Part shown: positions 37,079-46,570 of the stretch, piece after piece
Layout of the letters: every line of letters starts with the position of its first letter
Numbering within the stretch: position 1 is the first letter of the stretch
Assembly: GCA_018828385.1 (NCBI GenBank)
Contig: JAHJVE010000023.1
Coordinates: 1-64,000, forward strand
Origin: Gammaproteobacteria bacterium
GTDB taxonomy: Bacteria; Pseudomonadota; Gammaproteobacteria; Burkholderiales; Rhodocyclaceae
DNA: 64,000 nt
Direction: 5' to 3'
The notes under the pieces: model-generated
Database searches by the model: none
What the model saw: only the letters and a program-made list of their open reading frames with translations
What the model was told of the DNA's origin: nothing
Position numbers and translations under genes: made by a program

Positions 37079-37618
37079 TCATTGCTCGATGCCGGTGGCC
37101 GTGATCAGCACCGGGTAGTGCCGCAGGCCCAGGCGCTCGGCCAGGTCATCGCCGGACACGGGCGCGAGGGGTACGCCGGGCACCAGGGCGCGCAGCCGCG
37201 CCAGGCCCTGCACGGTCTCGACGTTGACCACCAGGCCGACCGCGCCGCGCTCGCGCAGCGCTGCCGCCTGGCGGCGCATCCAGGCCCGGGAGGTTTCGTC
37301 GTCGCCGACGACCACGAAAGGCCGAAGACCCGGAGCCTCGATGACCCGCCGCGCGACGGTGCCGGGCGCGAGCTTGGCGCTGCGTACCGGCAGCATTGCG
37401 GCCTCGCCTGCCGGGGTGGCGGGAACCTGGGTCGTCGGGATCGGCGGCCGGGCCGGCCCGTTGGCGCGCGGCTGGAGGTTCAGGGCTTCGTAGTACGGCA
37501 GCGCCGACGTGCCGCCGCGGTCTTCGACCACGATCAGCGGCTCGCCGGCAAGCGAGGCCAGCGGCAGACTCGCCAGCAGCACGAGCAGGCCTCGTAAGGC
37601 CAGATGGGATGTCGTCAT
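37079..37618 (-). CDS. ICE conjugation protein, PFL_4695 family (TIGR03765)
   Basis: A 179-residue exported protein (signal LALRGLLVLLASLPLASLAGEP). EPLIVVEDRGGTSALPYYEALN and the C-terminus VPLAPVSGDDLAERLGLRHYPVLITATGIEQ identify TIGR03765. It sits between the lytic transglycosylase gene (4-bp overlap) and traD (4-bp gap). Role in transfer not known in detail. Confidence 0.88.
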   Translation of the reverse strand: MTTSHLALRGLLVLLASLPLASLAGEPLIVVEDRGGTSALPYYEALNLQPRANGPARPPIPTTQVPATPAGEAAMLPVRSAKLAPGTVARRVIEAPGLRPFVVVGDDETSRAWMRRQAAALRERGAVGLVVNVETVQGLARLRALVPGVPLAPVSGDDLAERLGLRHYPVLITATGIEQ

Positions 37619-38205
37619 GGGGATGTCTCCTGGCGCGCGGCGAGGACCGCGGCGGTTGGGCGCGGGCCCTGCACGCGGGCAAGGTGGCGGGATACGCTGC
37701 GCCGGTAGCGGGCGGCAGGCTCACCCCCGGCAGGACGGTGGTAGCGGCCGATCGCCAGCAACCAGTCCTCGCCGGGGGTGTGCTGCTCCCGCAGGATCTC
37801 GGCGGCGATGGCGAGGTTGCGGTACGGGTCTAGCAAGTCGCACGCGCTGGTGTAGCGCTGCTGGTGGTAGCCGAGGTTGATCTGGCCCAGGCCCGCGTCG
37901 ATGCGCGTGTGCGGCGTGGAGCGCATTGCCCGCTGCAAGCCCGCGCAGGCGTCGGCACGGGTCGCGTAGCGGTGCGACTGGCCGGCGACATTAAGGGACC
38001 ACGGCCACGGAACGATGCGCCCGTGGCGGCGGATGCCGCTCTCTTGCAAGGCCACGGCGTAGAGCACCGTCGAGGGGATGCCAGCGCGCTGCGCGGCGAG
38101 CTGATAGGCCGGTGGCGGAACCTCCTCGGCCTGGGCAACGCAGGCGCAGAAGCCGGCGATGAGCACCAGTGCGCGCAGGAGAGCGGCTACGGCTGGCGCT
38201 GCCAT
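37615..38205 (-). CDS. lytic transglycosylase of the conjugation apparatus
   Basis: A 196-residue SLT-type enzyme with a signal peptide. The catalytic Glu lies in STVLYAVALQESGIRR (ALQES), and HTRIDAGLGQINLGYHQQRY is the second SLT motif. It cuts peptidoglycan locally so that the pilus and channel can pass, like VirB1. Overlaps the neighbouring TIGR03759-type gene by 19 bp. Confidence 0.9.
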   Translation of the reverse strand: MAAPAVAALLRALVLIAGFCACVAQAEEVPPPAYQLAAQRAGIPSTVLYAVALQESGIRRHGRIVPWPWSLNVAGQSHRYATRADACAGLQRAMRSTPHTRIDAGLGQINLGYHQQRYTSACDLLDPYRNLAIAAEILREQHTPGEDWLLAIGRYHRPAGGEPAARYRRSVSRHLARVQGPRPTAAVLAARQETSP

Positions 38206-38912
38206 TGGCCGTTCACCTCGCGCACGACCGCCGGCAGATCGCCGGGCACCCCCAATGTTAGCCAGCGACCGCCGTCGTGGTTGAGCGTGATGCTTCCGCT
38301 GCGCACGCGTGCCGGATCGACGTTCGCGCGCTTGGCCCAGTCGCGGATGCGCGCGTCATCCTGGCGGCTGCCGACCATGTACAGGTCGAATTCGGCGCCC
38401 GTAGATTGCAGGCGCTGGACGAGCTGGCTGCAGGCCACGCAGCCGTCCTTGACGAACACTGCTGTGCGGCCGGAGCCGCGCGTGGCGCCGGCGACCGGCT
38501 TGTCGTCCGGCAGGTTCACCCGCTGCATTCCGGGGTTCAGGCGCTGCCAGGCCTCGTCGTAGGCGCGCTGATAGGCAAGCAGCTTCTCGACGCGGCGCGC
38601 CTCGACCTGCACCTGCAGTTCTGCGTAGCGGCGCCGCTCCTCGTCGGTGCGGGCCTCGATGCCTAGGGCCGACAGCGGGTCCAGGTTGGGCGAGTAGATG
38701 CCCAGCGGCCCGTCCATCAGTTCGCGGTAGCGCGCCCACTCCTGCGGTTGCAGGCCCCAGTCGCTTGACACCCGGCCGTCCAGAGCGCGTGCGGCCAGCG
38801 GGCGCTCCTGGCTCTGCGCATTGCGGGCCGGAGCCGTGGCCGGCTGCTGAGCCCACGCGGGAAACTGGGTGGATGCCAGCAGGAGCGCGGAAAGGACGAT
38901 CGATGGCTTCAT
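38187..38912 (-). CDS. ICE conjugation protein, PFL_4693 family (TIGR03759)
   Basis: The ATG at 38912 gives a signal peptide (IVLSALLLASTQFPAWAQQ); the mature protein has DWGLQPQEWARYRELMDGPLGIYSPNLDPLSALGIEA, the family hallmark, and a C-terminal thioredoxin-like part with VFVKDGCVACSQLVQRL (CVAC). 241 residues. Another periplasmic thiol protein serving the Cys-rich transfer proteins is likely. Confidence 0.88.
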   Translation of the reverse strand: MKPSIVLSALLLASTQFPAWAQQPATAPARNAQSQERPLAARALDGRVSSDWGLQPQEWARYRELMDGPLGIYSPNLDPLSALGIEARTDEERRRYAELQVQVEARRVEKLLAYQRAYDEAWQRLNPGMQRVNLPDDKPVAGATRGSGRTAVFVKDGCVACSQLVQRLQSTGAEFDLYMVGSRQDDARIRDWAKRANVDPARVRSGSITLNHDGGRWLTLGVPGDLPAVVREVNGQWQRQP

Positions 38913-38926
38913 GCGCTGTACTCCGG

Positions 38927-39568
38927 TCAGGGAATCGCCACGCGGCGGGTCTGGTCGCCGGCCTGGAACACCGCGGTGTTGCCCTCGACGGCCTGCAAGC
39001 GCCACGGGCCGACCGCATCACCTGGCAGCAGCACTTGAAGCTGGTCGGGCGTGAAGTCGCCACTGCTCGGCGCGACGGACACGCTGCGCTCGCCGGCACG
39101 CAGTTCGGCACCCACGATGCGGAACGGGAGCGGCGGTGGTTCGGGCTTGGCGGTGGGCTTGTTCCCGCTGCGCGGCTGGGCGGGTGCAGCGGCGCGCGCA
39201 GCGGTCTGCCGCGTCTTGACTTGCTCGACTTCGGCGCGCAGCGCCTGAAGGTCGGCGGCGGCGGCATAGTCGCTCAGCGATTGCTCGACCTGGGCGGCGC
39301 GTGCCTCCAGGATTTGGCGCGTGTCCTTGAGGTCCGTCGCCGTGGCGACGGCTGGACGCTGCTGGATGGCCTCGACGGTCTCGGCCAGGCCCGTCGCCAG
39401 CGCTTCGAGGCGTTGCAGGCGGGAATTGAGGCGATCCTGGTCGGCCTGATCGTTCATGGCCTGGTAGCCGAGGGCAATGAGGACACTGAGGCCGATCAGC
39501 CAGAGCCACATCAGGCTCTGCACCACCACGGCGGCGGTTGAGCGCTGGGCGGGCTGCGGGCCGTTCAT
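38927..39568 (-). CDS. ICE protein with membrane anchor and coiled coil, next to pilL
   Basis: A 213-residue protein: N-terminal helix (VVQSLMWLWLIGLSVLIALGYQAM), a coiled coil (about 45-110, DRLNSRLQRLEALATGLAETVEAI ... LRAEVEQVKTRQ), a Pro-rich linker and a small C-terminal domain (FRIVGAELRAGERSVSVAP ... GPWRLQAVEGNTAVFQAG). This domain resembles PilP/TrbI-like beta folds. Conserved at this place in such ICEs; function not assigned. Overlaps pilL by 4 bp. Confidence 0.75.
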   Translation of the reverse strand: MNGPQPAQRSTAAVVVQSLMWLWLIGLSVLIALGYQAMNDQADQDRLNSRLQRLEALATGLAETVEAIQQRPAVATATDLKDTRQILEARAAQVEQSLSDYAAAADLQALRAEVEQVKTRQTAARAAAPAQPRSGNKPTAKPEPPPLPFRIVGAELRAGERSVSVAPSSGDFTPDQLQVLLPGDAVGPWRLQAVEGNTAVFQAGDQTRRVAIP

Positions 39569-40164
39569 GGCTGGCCTCCCGATGCCGCGGGCGCCAGCGG
39601 AAACGTCTGCACCGCCTCGTTGGCGGGCAGCGCGGGTGCCTTGTCGGCGGTCATGCTGTCGTTGGGACGCTCGAAGCAGATTTGCCGCGCGCGGTCATCC
39701 GCGTGCAGTTCCCAGGCCGGACCAGCAAGGGTGAGCAGCGCTTCGCGCAGGGTCATGGGGCCTAGGTGCAGGTGCGCCGCCGGCAGCGGCAGTGCGTACA
39801 GCTCGACCACCGCGTGCGCCGTCTGGCACAAGCCGTAGCCGCTGCGCTTGAGCACATGCCGTAGCCCGTCGCCGACCGTGGCGCGGGCATCCTCGGGCAT
39901 CGACACGTCGATGGTCTGCAAAAGCAGGTCGCGCTGCGCTGCTGTCGGTGCCAGTTCCACGAGGGTGTAGCGCCCGTAGCGCACGACGGGGATGTATTCG
40001 GGCGCCTCGGATGCGGGCGCGGCCGAGGATTCCTCGATTGTGTCGGGCGCGACCGGCGCGCTCGTCGTCGCGCAGCCGCCAGCCAGCACCGACCAAAGGA
40101 GGCCGAGAAAACCCGCCAGCAGGCGGCGTTCGGGGTGGTGAAACCAGGGTGGTGAGGGGCACAT
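39565..40164 (-). CDS. pilL: PilL-type ICE protein (TIGR03748)
   Basis: A 199-residue lipoprotein-like protein (LLAGFLGLLWSVLAGGC; Cys 31). The conserved core YIPVVRYGRYTLVELAPTAAQRDLLLQTIDVSMP and VGDGLRHVLKRSGYGLC matches the PFGI-1-class PilL N-terminal family. First gene of the leftward unit ending with TIGR03747; the shared TTGTTTGCTG box lies about 57 bp before its start. Confidence 0.88.
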   Translation of the reverse strand: MCPSPPWFHHPERRLLAGFLGLLWSVLAGGCATTSAPVAPDTIEESSAAPASEAPEYIPVVRYGRYTLVELAPTAAQRDLLLQTIDVSMPEDARATVGDGLRHVLKRSGYGLCQTAHAVVELYALPLPAAHLHLGPMTLREALLTLAGPAWELHADDRARQICFERPNDSMTADKAPALPANEAVQTFPLAPAASGGQP

Positions 40165-40219
40165 GGCGCGTCGTCCTGAAACATCGAGCCCTCACCATCG
40201 CCGCTGCGTGAGGTTGCGA

Positions 40220-40234
40220 CAGCAAACAATGCGA
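40220..40234 (-). promoter_or_regulatory. shared transfer-unit upstream box, copy 3
   Basis: Leftward-strand CGCATTGTTTGCTGT, about 57 bp before pilL. Identical over CGCATTGTTTG to copy 1 at 23641 and nearly so to copy 2 at 32996. Confidence 0.5.
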
Positions 40235-40265
40235 AATGAGGGCCGTCCGATTTCCTGGCGCCGAC

Positions 40266-40291
40266 CAAAACAAACGGCCCCGAAGGGCCGT
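40266..40291 (-). terminator. terminator at the end of the decayed MFS gene
   Basis: On the leftward strand ACGGCCC-TTCG-GGGCCGT is followed by TTGTTTTGG. It lies about 75 bp past the MFS remnant stop and before the pilL promoter region, so it isolates the transfer operon from upstream reading. Confidence 0.65.
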
Positions 40292-40367
40292 GGGCATAGA
40301 AGGTCGGTCGCTGGGGTGCATCAGGCCAGACGCGACATCGCAGGGAATCGATCGACGTGGCGCATCC

Positions 40368-41516
40368 TCATCGGTTGAGGCGGCCCAGTGCAACCGTTCC
40401 GGTCAGCATCAGGACGACAGCCAACCCTAAGCCCAGTACCGGCGAGGTCATCGTCCATACGGTGCCTACGACCGCACTCGACAGGAACTTGGCGCTGCCA
40501 TCGACGGTGCCCAGCGCTCCGTAGCTCATAGTCAGCGCTTGCGGTTCGATCATGCCCGCGGCGACCGTGGATTCCAGCGCCTCCTGCATCGCCACGTAGA
40601 GCCCCGCGGCCACAAAACTGGTGGCGAGCAGCGGCAGGCTGCCTATGCCCAGGCAGAAGGCGAGTGCCGCCAGCACAGCAGTGGCCGCGCCCAGCGCGTA
40701 GCCCGCCACCCATAGCGGCAGCGGGCCGATGCGATCCGCCCAGGCGCTAACCGGATAGGAAGCCAGCACCTGCACGGCGTTGCGTCCCACGTAGAGCAGC
40801 CCGGCGACCTGTGTCGCATGCATGATGTCGATCGAGGGCGCCAGCAAGTGCGTGGCGGCCAGGATCAGCAGGCTGTGCGAGAAGTTCCCCAGGCCAGACA
40901 ACCCGACCGCGCAGAGGTAGCGTTTGAACCGTGTTGGCAGCTCGTGCAGCGCGCCGAAGAAGCGCAGGCCGGGATTGGGCGATTGCTGGGGGCGTTCACG
41001 AGCGTCAGGAAAACCAGCACGGCCAGCAGGCCAGGGATCACGGACAGCCCGAGCACCACGCGGAACGGGCTGGCTACGTCGTCTCAATGCAGCGTCTGCG
41101 CCCACCCCAGCGCAGCCACGCCCAGCAGCTGCCCGGCGACCGCATCCACCGTATCCATCGCCCGGTGAAAGCCGAACGCGCGTCCAGGGGTCTGCGCGCT
41201 CACCGCCTGGATCACGATGGCGTCGCGTAGCGGCCCGCGCAGTCCCTTGCCGAATCAGGACAGCAACTGACCCAGGAGCAGCAGCGGCCATCCCACCGCC
41301 AGTGCGATGAAGACCTGGACGAGCGGAGTGAGCGCATAGCCGAGCAGGACCAGTGCTTTGCGATGGCCGAGCGAGGTAGCCCGACACCATCTTGGTGAAG
41401 CTGGCCACCGCATCGGCCGCGCCCTCGATTAGGCCCAGCGCCGCGGCCGGCACCCCAGCACCGCCAGGGAGCCCGGCAGGGATCCGAAGGGATTCACTGA
41501 AACTGCGCTCGACCAT
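40368..41516 (-). pseudogene. MFS transporter, frameshifted remnant
   Basis: The longest frame starts as an MFS protein (LGLIEGAADAVASFTKMVSGYLAR), then becomes a non-membrane, Arg-rich stretch, and resumes as MFS from about GLRFFGALHELPTRFKRYL to the end with clean helices. The missing central helices are found in another frame (VLGLSVIPGLLAVLVFLTLVNAP at ~41059-40985; an internal stop lies at 41084). At least two frameshifts and a stop have inactivated it. It is divergent from the fluoride operon. Confidence 0.85.
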
Positions 41517-41537
41517 TTCGTCACGAAAGGGTATAGT
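41509..41537 (+). promoter_or_regulatory. promoter of the fluoride operon
   Basis: TCGACC (41509-41514), a 17-bp spacer and TATAGT (41532-41537) place the start of transcription at about 41544, right at the 5' end of the riboswitch aptamer. The -10 fits the consensus at 5 of 6 positions. Confidence 0.6.
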
Positions 41538-41544
41538 GCGCGCT

Positions 41545-41635
41545 TGGAGATGGCGTTCCTCCTGGGAAACCGAACCGCAGCATTCGCTGCCGATGACGCC
41601 TACAGTTACCTGACCTTCTGTCGGGGCTGTAGGCG
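41545..41635 (+). ncRNA. fluoride riboswitch (crcB motif) with expression platform
   Basis: The aptamer has GGAGATGGCGTTCCTCC (41545-41561), AACCG pieces, a hairpin GCAGC-ATTC-GCTGC (41577-41590) and CGATGACGCCTAC (41591-41603). These match the crcB-motif consensus GGNGATGG-NGTTC-CC ... TGATGRC-CCTAC. The 3' part CGCCTACAG (41597-41605) can instead pair with CTGTAGGCG (41627-41635), giving a mutually exclusive structure. No T-run follows, so control may act on translation or through Rho. Confidence 0.9.
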
Positions 41636-41668
41636 TTCACGTCCACATCTCTTGCATGGGTCAGCCCG

Positions 41669-43051
41669 ATGGATTTCGAGCGAACCGACCCCATGCCTAA
41701 TCGCCGTCTAGAACAGCTTGAGCTGCTGCCCTACGTGGGCAAGTGGCTTCTCATCGCCAGCGTTGTTGCCGTCCTGGCCGGCAGCGCCTCCGCCTTCTTC
41801 CTCGTCTCCCTCGATCATGCCACGGCCTGGCGCGAGTCCCACCCTTGGGTGATTTGGCTGCTGCCGCTGGCCGGCCTGGGCGTGGGCCTCGTGTATCACC
41901 TGCTCGGCAAGACGGTGGACGGAGGCAACAACCTCATCATCGACGAGATCCACGACCCCAAGAAGGTGGTTCCGCTACGCATGGTGCCGCTGGTGCTGGG
42001 CGGCACGGTGGTGTCACACCTCTTCGGTGCTTCCGTGGGCCGCGAAGGCACTGCGGTGCAGATGGGCGGCGCGCTGGCCGACCAACTCACCCACGTGTTC
42101 CGCCTGGAACATGAAGACCGACGCATCCTGCTGATGTGCGGCATCGCCGCAGGCTTCTCGTCGGTGTTCGGCACGCCCATGGCGGGCGCCGTGTTCGGGC
42201 TGGAAATCCTGGCCATCGGGCGCATGCGTTATGACGCCCTGTTCCCCTGCATGGTGGCGGGCATCGTGGCCGATCAGGTATGTCTGGCCTGGGGCGTGCA
42301 CCACGCCCATTACGCGATCGGGCAGATCGTGCCGGTCGGCGCTTGGAGCGTGGTGGCGGTCGTGCTCGCCGGGGTCGTGTTCGGCATCGTCGGCATGCTG
42401 TTCGCCCGCGTCACTCACGCGCTCGGGGCGCGGGTCAAGCGGCTCATCCATTACGCACCCCTTCGGCCGTTCGCCGGCGGCATCGTCATCGCCCTCGCGG
42501 TCTGGGCGCTCGATGGCTACCAGTATATCGGTCTGGGCATCCCGGAGATCGAGCGCGCCTTCCAGGAGCCGATGCAGCCGTGGGATTTCCTTGGCAAGTT
42601 CGGCTTCACGGTCGCGTCGCTGGGCACGGGCTTCAAGGGCGGTGAGGTCACCCCGCTGTTCTACATCGGCGCTACCCTGGGCAACGCACTGGCGCCGATC
42701 CTGCAGATGCCGTTCGCTTTCATGGCCGGCATCGGCTTCGTCGCGGTGTTCTCCGGCGCGGCCAACACCCCGATTGCCACGACCCTGATGGCGATGGAAC
42801 TGTTCGGTGCCGAGATCGGTCCGCTGGCGGCCATCGGCTGCGTCACGGCTTACCTGTTCTCGGGGCACACCGGCATTTACCACGCGCAGCGCGTAGGCCA
42901 CAGCAAGCACCGCCGGCATCGGGCCGCTGTCCCTGAAGACCTGCGCATCGCCGATCTTGCCGCCTTCCTCAAGAAGCGCCGCGAAACCTCGAAGTCTTCC
43001 GCCGCAGATCCTGTGGCACTGCCCCCTGTCTCCAAGGAAAGCGTTGAATGA
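41669..43051 (+). CDS. CLC-F type fluoride/proton antiporter
   Basis: A 460-residue CLC membrane protein. VDGGNNLIIDEIH replaces the usual GSGIP motif, and GASVGREGTAVQMGGALADQ carries the gating Glu; together these mark the fluoride-specific CLC-F group (EriC-F). Other CLC motifs: GFSSVFGTPMAGAVFGLE and GFKGGEVTPLFYIGATLGNALA. It expels F- in exchange for protons. The ATG at 41669 is used; a second at 41693 is possible. A basic/Ser-rich tail follows the last helix. First gene behind the fluoride riboswitch. Confidence 0.92.
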   Translation: MDFERTDPMPNRRLEQLELLPYVGKWLLIASVVAVLAGSASAFFLVSLDHATAWRESHPWVIWLLPLAGLGVGLVYHLLGKTVDGGNNLIIDEIHDPKKVVPLRMVPLVLGGTVVSHLFGASVGREGTAVQMGGALADQLTHVFRLEHEDRRILLMCGIAAGFSSVFGTPMAGAVFGLEILAIGRMRYDALFPCMVAGIVADQVCLAWGVHHAHYAIGQIVPVGAWSVVAVVLAGVVFGIVGMLFARVTHALGARVKRLIHYAPLRPFAGGIVIALAVWALDGYQYIGLGIPEIERAFQEPMQPWDFLGKFGFTVASLGTGFKGGEVTPLFYIGATLGNALAPILQMPFAFMAGIGFVAVFSGAANTPIATTLMAMELFGAEIGPLAAIGCVTAYLFSGHTGIYHAQRVGHSKHRRHRAAVPEDLRIADLAAFLKKRRETSKSSAADPVALPPVSKESVE

Positions 43052-43443
43052 AAACAGACACGTCCCAGACCATCGCGGCGCTGCGGCTGTACTTCCCGAC
43101 CGCAACCCGGGCCAAGGTCACCCGTTTCTGGCACCACCTGAGCGCGCCTGCACTGGCGCATCACCTGCTTACCGTGGCCAAGAAGGCCAACATCCTGCAG
43201 GCCATGCTGCACCGGGTCAGTTCGGGCTACCTGCCAGGAGAACGCTTGTCGCACCAGCACCCCGAACTGACGGGCATGCGGCACCCGGAATGCCTGGAAT
43301 TGCTGGACACCGAGCAGCGGCTGCGGGCGTTCATGCACGAGCACGGGGACGAGTTGAAGAAGGTCCACGCCGTGCTGTTCCTGTGTGAGCTGCCGCTGTC
43401 GCACCTGAGGACCGCCTCCGGCAATGCGACCCGGGGCGTTTGA
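43048..43443 (+). CDS. PII-like (DUF190-type) protein, divergent
   Basis: A 131-residue soluble protein overlapping the antiporter stop (ATGA). The stretch HHLLTVAKKANILQAMLHRVSSGYLPGERLSHQHPELTG ... CLELLDTEQRLRAFMHEHGDELKKVHAVLFL follows the beta-alpha-beta pattern of DUF190 proteins, which have a PII-like fold and often sit beside crcB. A clearer DUF190 gene lies just downstream of crcB, so the operon would have two. Assignment by pattern only. Confidence 0.55.
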   Translation: MKTDTSQTIAALRLYFPTATRAKVTRFWHHLSAPALAHHLLTVAKKANILQAMLHRVSSGYLPGERLSHQHPELTGMRHPECLELLDTEQRLRAFMHEHGDELKKVHAVLFLCELPLSHLRTASGNATRGV

Positions 43444-43445
43444 CG

Positions 43446-43835
43446 ATGAGCGGCGCATACGCAGTCCTGGCCATCAGCCTCGGCTCCATCATCGGCGCGC
43501 TCCTGCGCTACGGCCTGAGCGTGGCGATGAACGCCCTGGTGCCGCCGATCCCGATGGGCACCCTGGCATCGAACCTGATTGCGGCCTACATCGTGGGTTT
43601 TGCGATCGCCTACTTCGGGATGGCACCGGGCTTGTCGCCCGTGTGGCGCCTGTTCGTGATCACCGGGCTCGCTGGTGGTCTGTCCACCTTTTCCACGTTC
43701 TCGGCCGAACTGCTCACGCTGCTGCGCGACGGCCGCCTGGGCTGGTCGGCCGGCATGCTGGCGCTGCACGTGGGCGGCTCGCTCACGATGACGGCGCTGG
43801 GCATGGCGTCCGCATCCGCTACTCGCCAATCGTAA
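43446..43835 (+). CDS. crcB: CrcB/Fluc fluoride channel
   Basis: A 129-residue protein with four membrane helices. GSIIGALLRYGLSVAMN contains the N-terminal Gly/Arg motif, TLASNLIAAYIVGFAIAYF the conserved Asn, and TGLAGGLSTFSTFSAEL the polar/Phe box lining the fluoride pore. Fluc proteins work as dual-topology dimers that let F- leave the cell. The ATG at 43446 is preferred over an in-frame TTG 6 bp earlier. Confidence 0.93.
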   Translation: MSGAYAVLAISLGSIIGALLRYGLSVAMNALVPPIPMGTLASNLIAAYIVGFAIAYFGMAPGLSPVWRLFVITGLAGGLSTFSTFSAELLTLLRDGRLGWSAGMLALHVGGSLTMTALGMASASATRQS

Positions 43836-43845
43836 AGGAGACCCC

Positions 43846-44169
43846 ATGAAAGGCTACCAACTGACATTCTTCACGGCGCAGGACCGCCGCCACGGGCACA
43901 AGCCCATCGGTGACTGGCTCCTGGAGTTCGCCAAGGACCATGGCGCTGTCGGCGGCACGCTGGTGGGCGGTGCGGAAGGATTCGATCACGTCGGCCGCTT
44001 CCACTCCGCGCACTTCTTCGAACTGGCCGACCAACCGCTGGCGGTGACCGTCTCCGTAGACGAAGCGGCCTGCCGGCGTTTGATGGACGCGCTGGCGCAG
44101 GAAGCGATCGACCTGACCTACGTGAAGGTGCCCGTCGAGTACGGACGCATCGGTCTGGGCGCGAAGTAA
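43846..44169 (+). CDS. DUF190 family PII-like protein
   Basis: A 107-residue protein with the DUF190 pattern: YQLTFFTAQDRRHGHKPIGDWLLEFAKDHGAVGGTLVGGAEGFDHVGRFHSAHFFELADQPLAVTVSVDE. DUF190 proteins are linked to crcB in many genomes, even fused to it, and have a PII-like fold; a regulatory or sensing role in fluoride export is thought likely. It starts 10 bp after crcB behind AAGGAGACC. Confidence 0.88.
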   Translation: MKGYQLTFFTAQDRRHGHKPIGDWLLEFAKDHGAVGGTLVGGAEGFDHVGRFHSAHFFELADQPLAVTVSVDEAACRRLMDALAQEAIDLTYVKVPVEYGRIGLGAK

Positions 44170-44210
44170 GCACCTTTGGCGCGACTCATGACTTGGTCCA
44201 GGAGACTGCC

Positions 44211-45850
<1,640 letters not shown>

Positions 45851-45885
45851 TGTCTTGAAAACCTGTTTTTATGGAGAGTGAATGA

Positions 45886-46503
45886 ATGACAAACGTTATC
45901 CTGACCCGTCATGGTCATGTGGACTGGATCGCGCCTGAGCGCTTTCGCGGGCGTGCCGAACTGCCACTTTCGGAGCTGGGAAAGCGGCAGGCTGAAGCGC
46001 TCGGCAGGCGCGTCGCAGAGGGCTGGAAGCCCGATGCCATCTACGCCAGCCCGCTCTCGCGGTGTGTTCACACGGGGGAGGCCATCGGCCGCGCCACGGC
46101 CTCGAAGGTGCACGTGCTCGAAGACCTTGCCGATACCGACTACGGTCAGTGGCAGGGACTCACGCACGAAGAGGTGCGTTCACGCTGGCCCGACGAGTCG
46201 CGTCTGTGGTTTGAGGCACCCGATCTTGCCGTGATTCCGGGTGGCGAGACGATGGCCGGTGTGCTGGGGCGCGCCATCAACGTACTGCGGATCGTGCTGC
46301 GCAAGCATCGGGACCAGACGGTCGTCCTGGTGGGCCACGACAGCATCAATCGCGTCCTGCTGCTGCATAGCCTGGGTCTGCCACTGTCGCGCTACTGGCG
46401 CATCAAGCAGGACCCGTGCTGCCTCAATGAGATCGAGCTGCAGGACACGGTGTTCACCATCCATCGTGTCAATGAAAGCCACCACACCGCGAGCCTCGCC
46501 TGA
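45886..46503 (+). CDS. histidine phosphatase family protein (phosphoglycerate mutase-like)
   Basis: A 205-residue protein with the catalytic LTRHGHVDW motif (RHG), the second Arg in ASPLSRCVHTGEAI, an acidic Glu in LEDLADTDYGQWQG, and the second His in VVLVGHDSINRVLL. It belongs to the phosphoglycerate mutase/phosphatase superfamily (CobC/PGM-like). Position after the enolase suggests action on a phosphorylated glycolytic metabolite, but phosphatase substrates in this family cannot be read from sequence. Last gene of the fluoride unit. Confidence 0.85.
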   Translation: MTNVILTRHGHVDWIAPERFRGRAELPLSELGKRQAEALGRRVAEGWKPDAIYASPLSRCVHTGEAIGRATASKVHVLEDLADTDYGQWQGLTHEEVRSRWPDESRLWFEAPDLAVIPGGETMAGVLGRAINVLRIVLRKHRDQTVVLVGHDSINRVLLLHSLGLPLSRYWRIKQDPCCLNEIELQDTVFTIHRVNESHHTASLA

Positions 46504-46570
46504 CACGGCAAGGCGCTGACTTCGTCAAGGAGAAAAGCCGGCGCCTGATGGCGCCAGCTTGTGAGACGGA

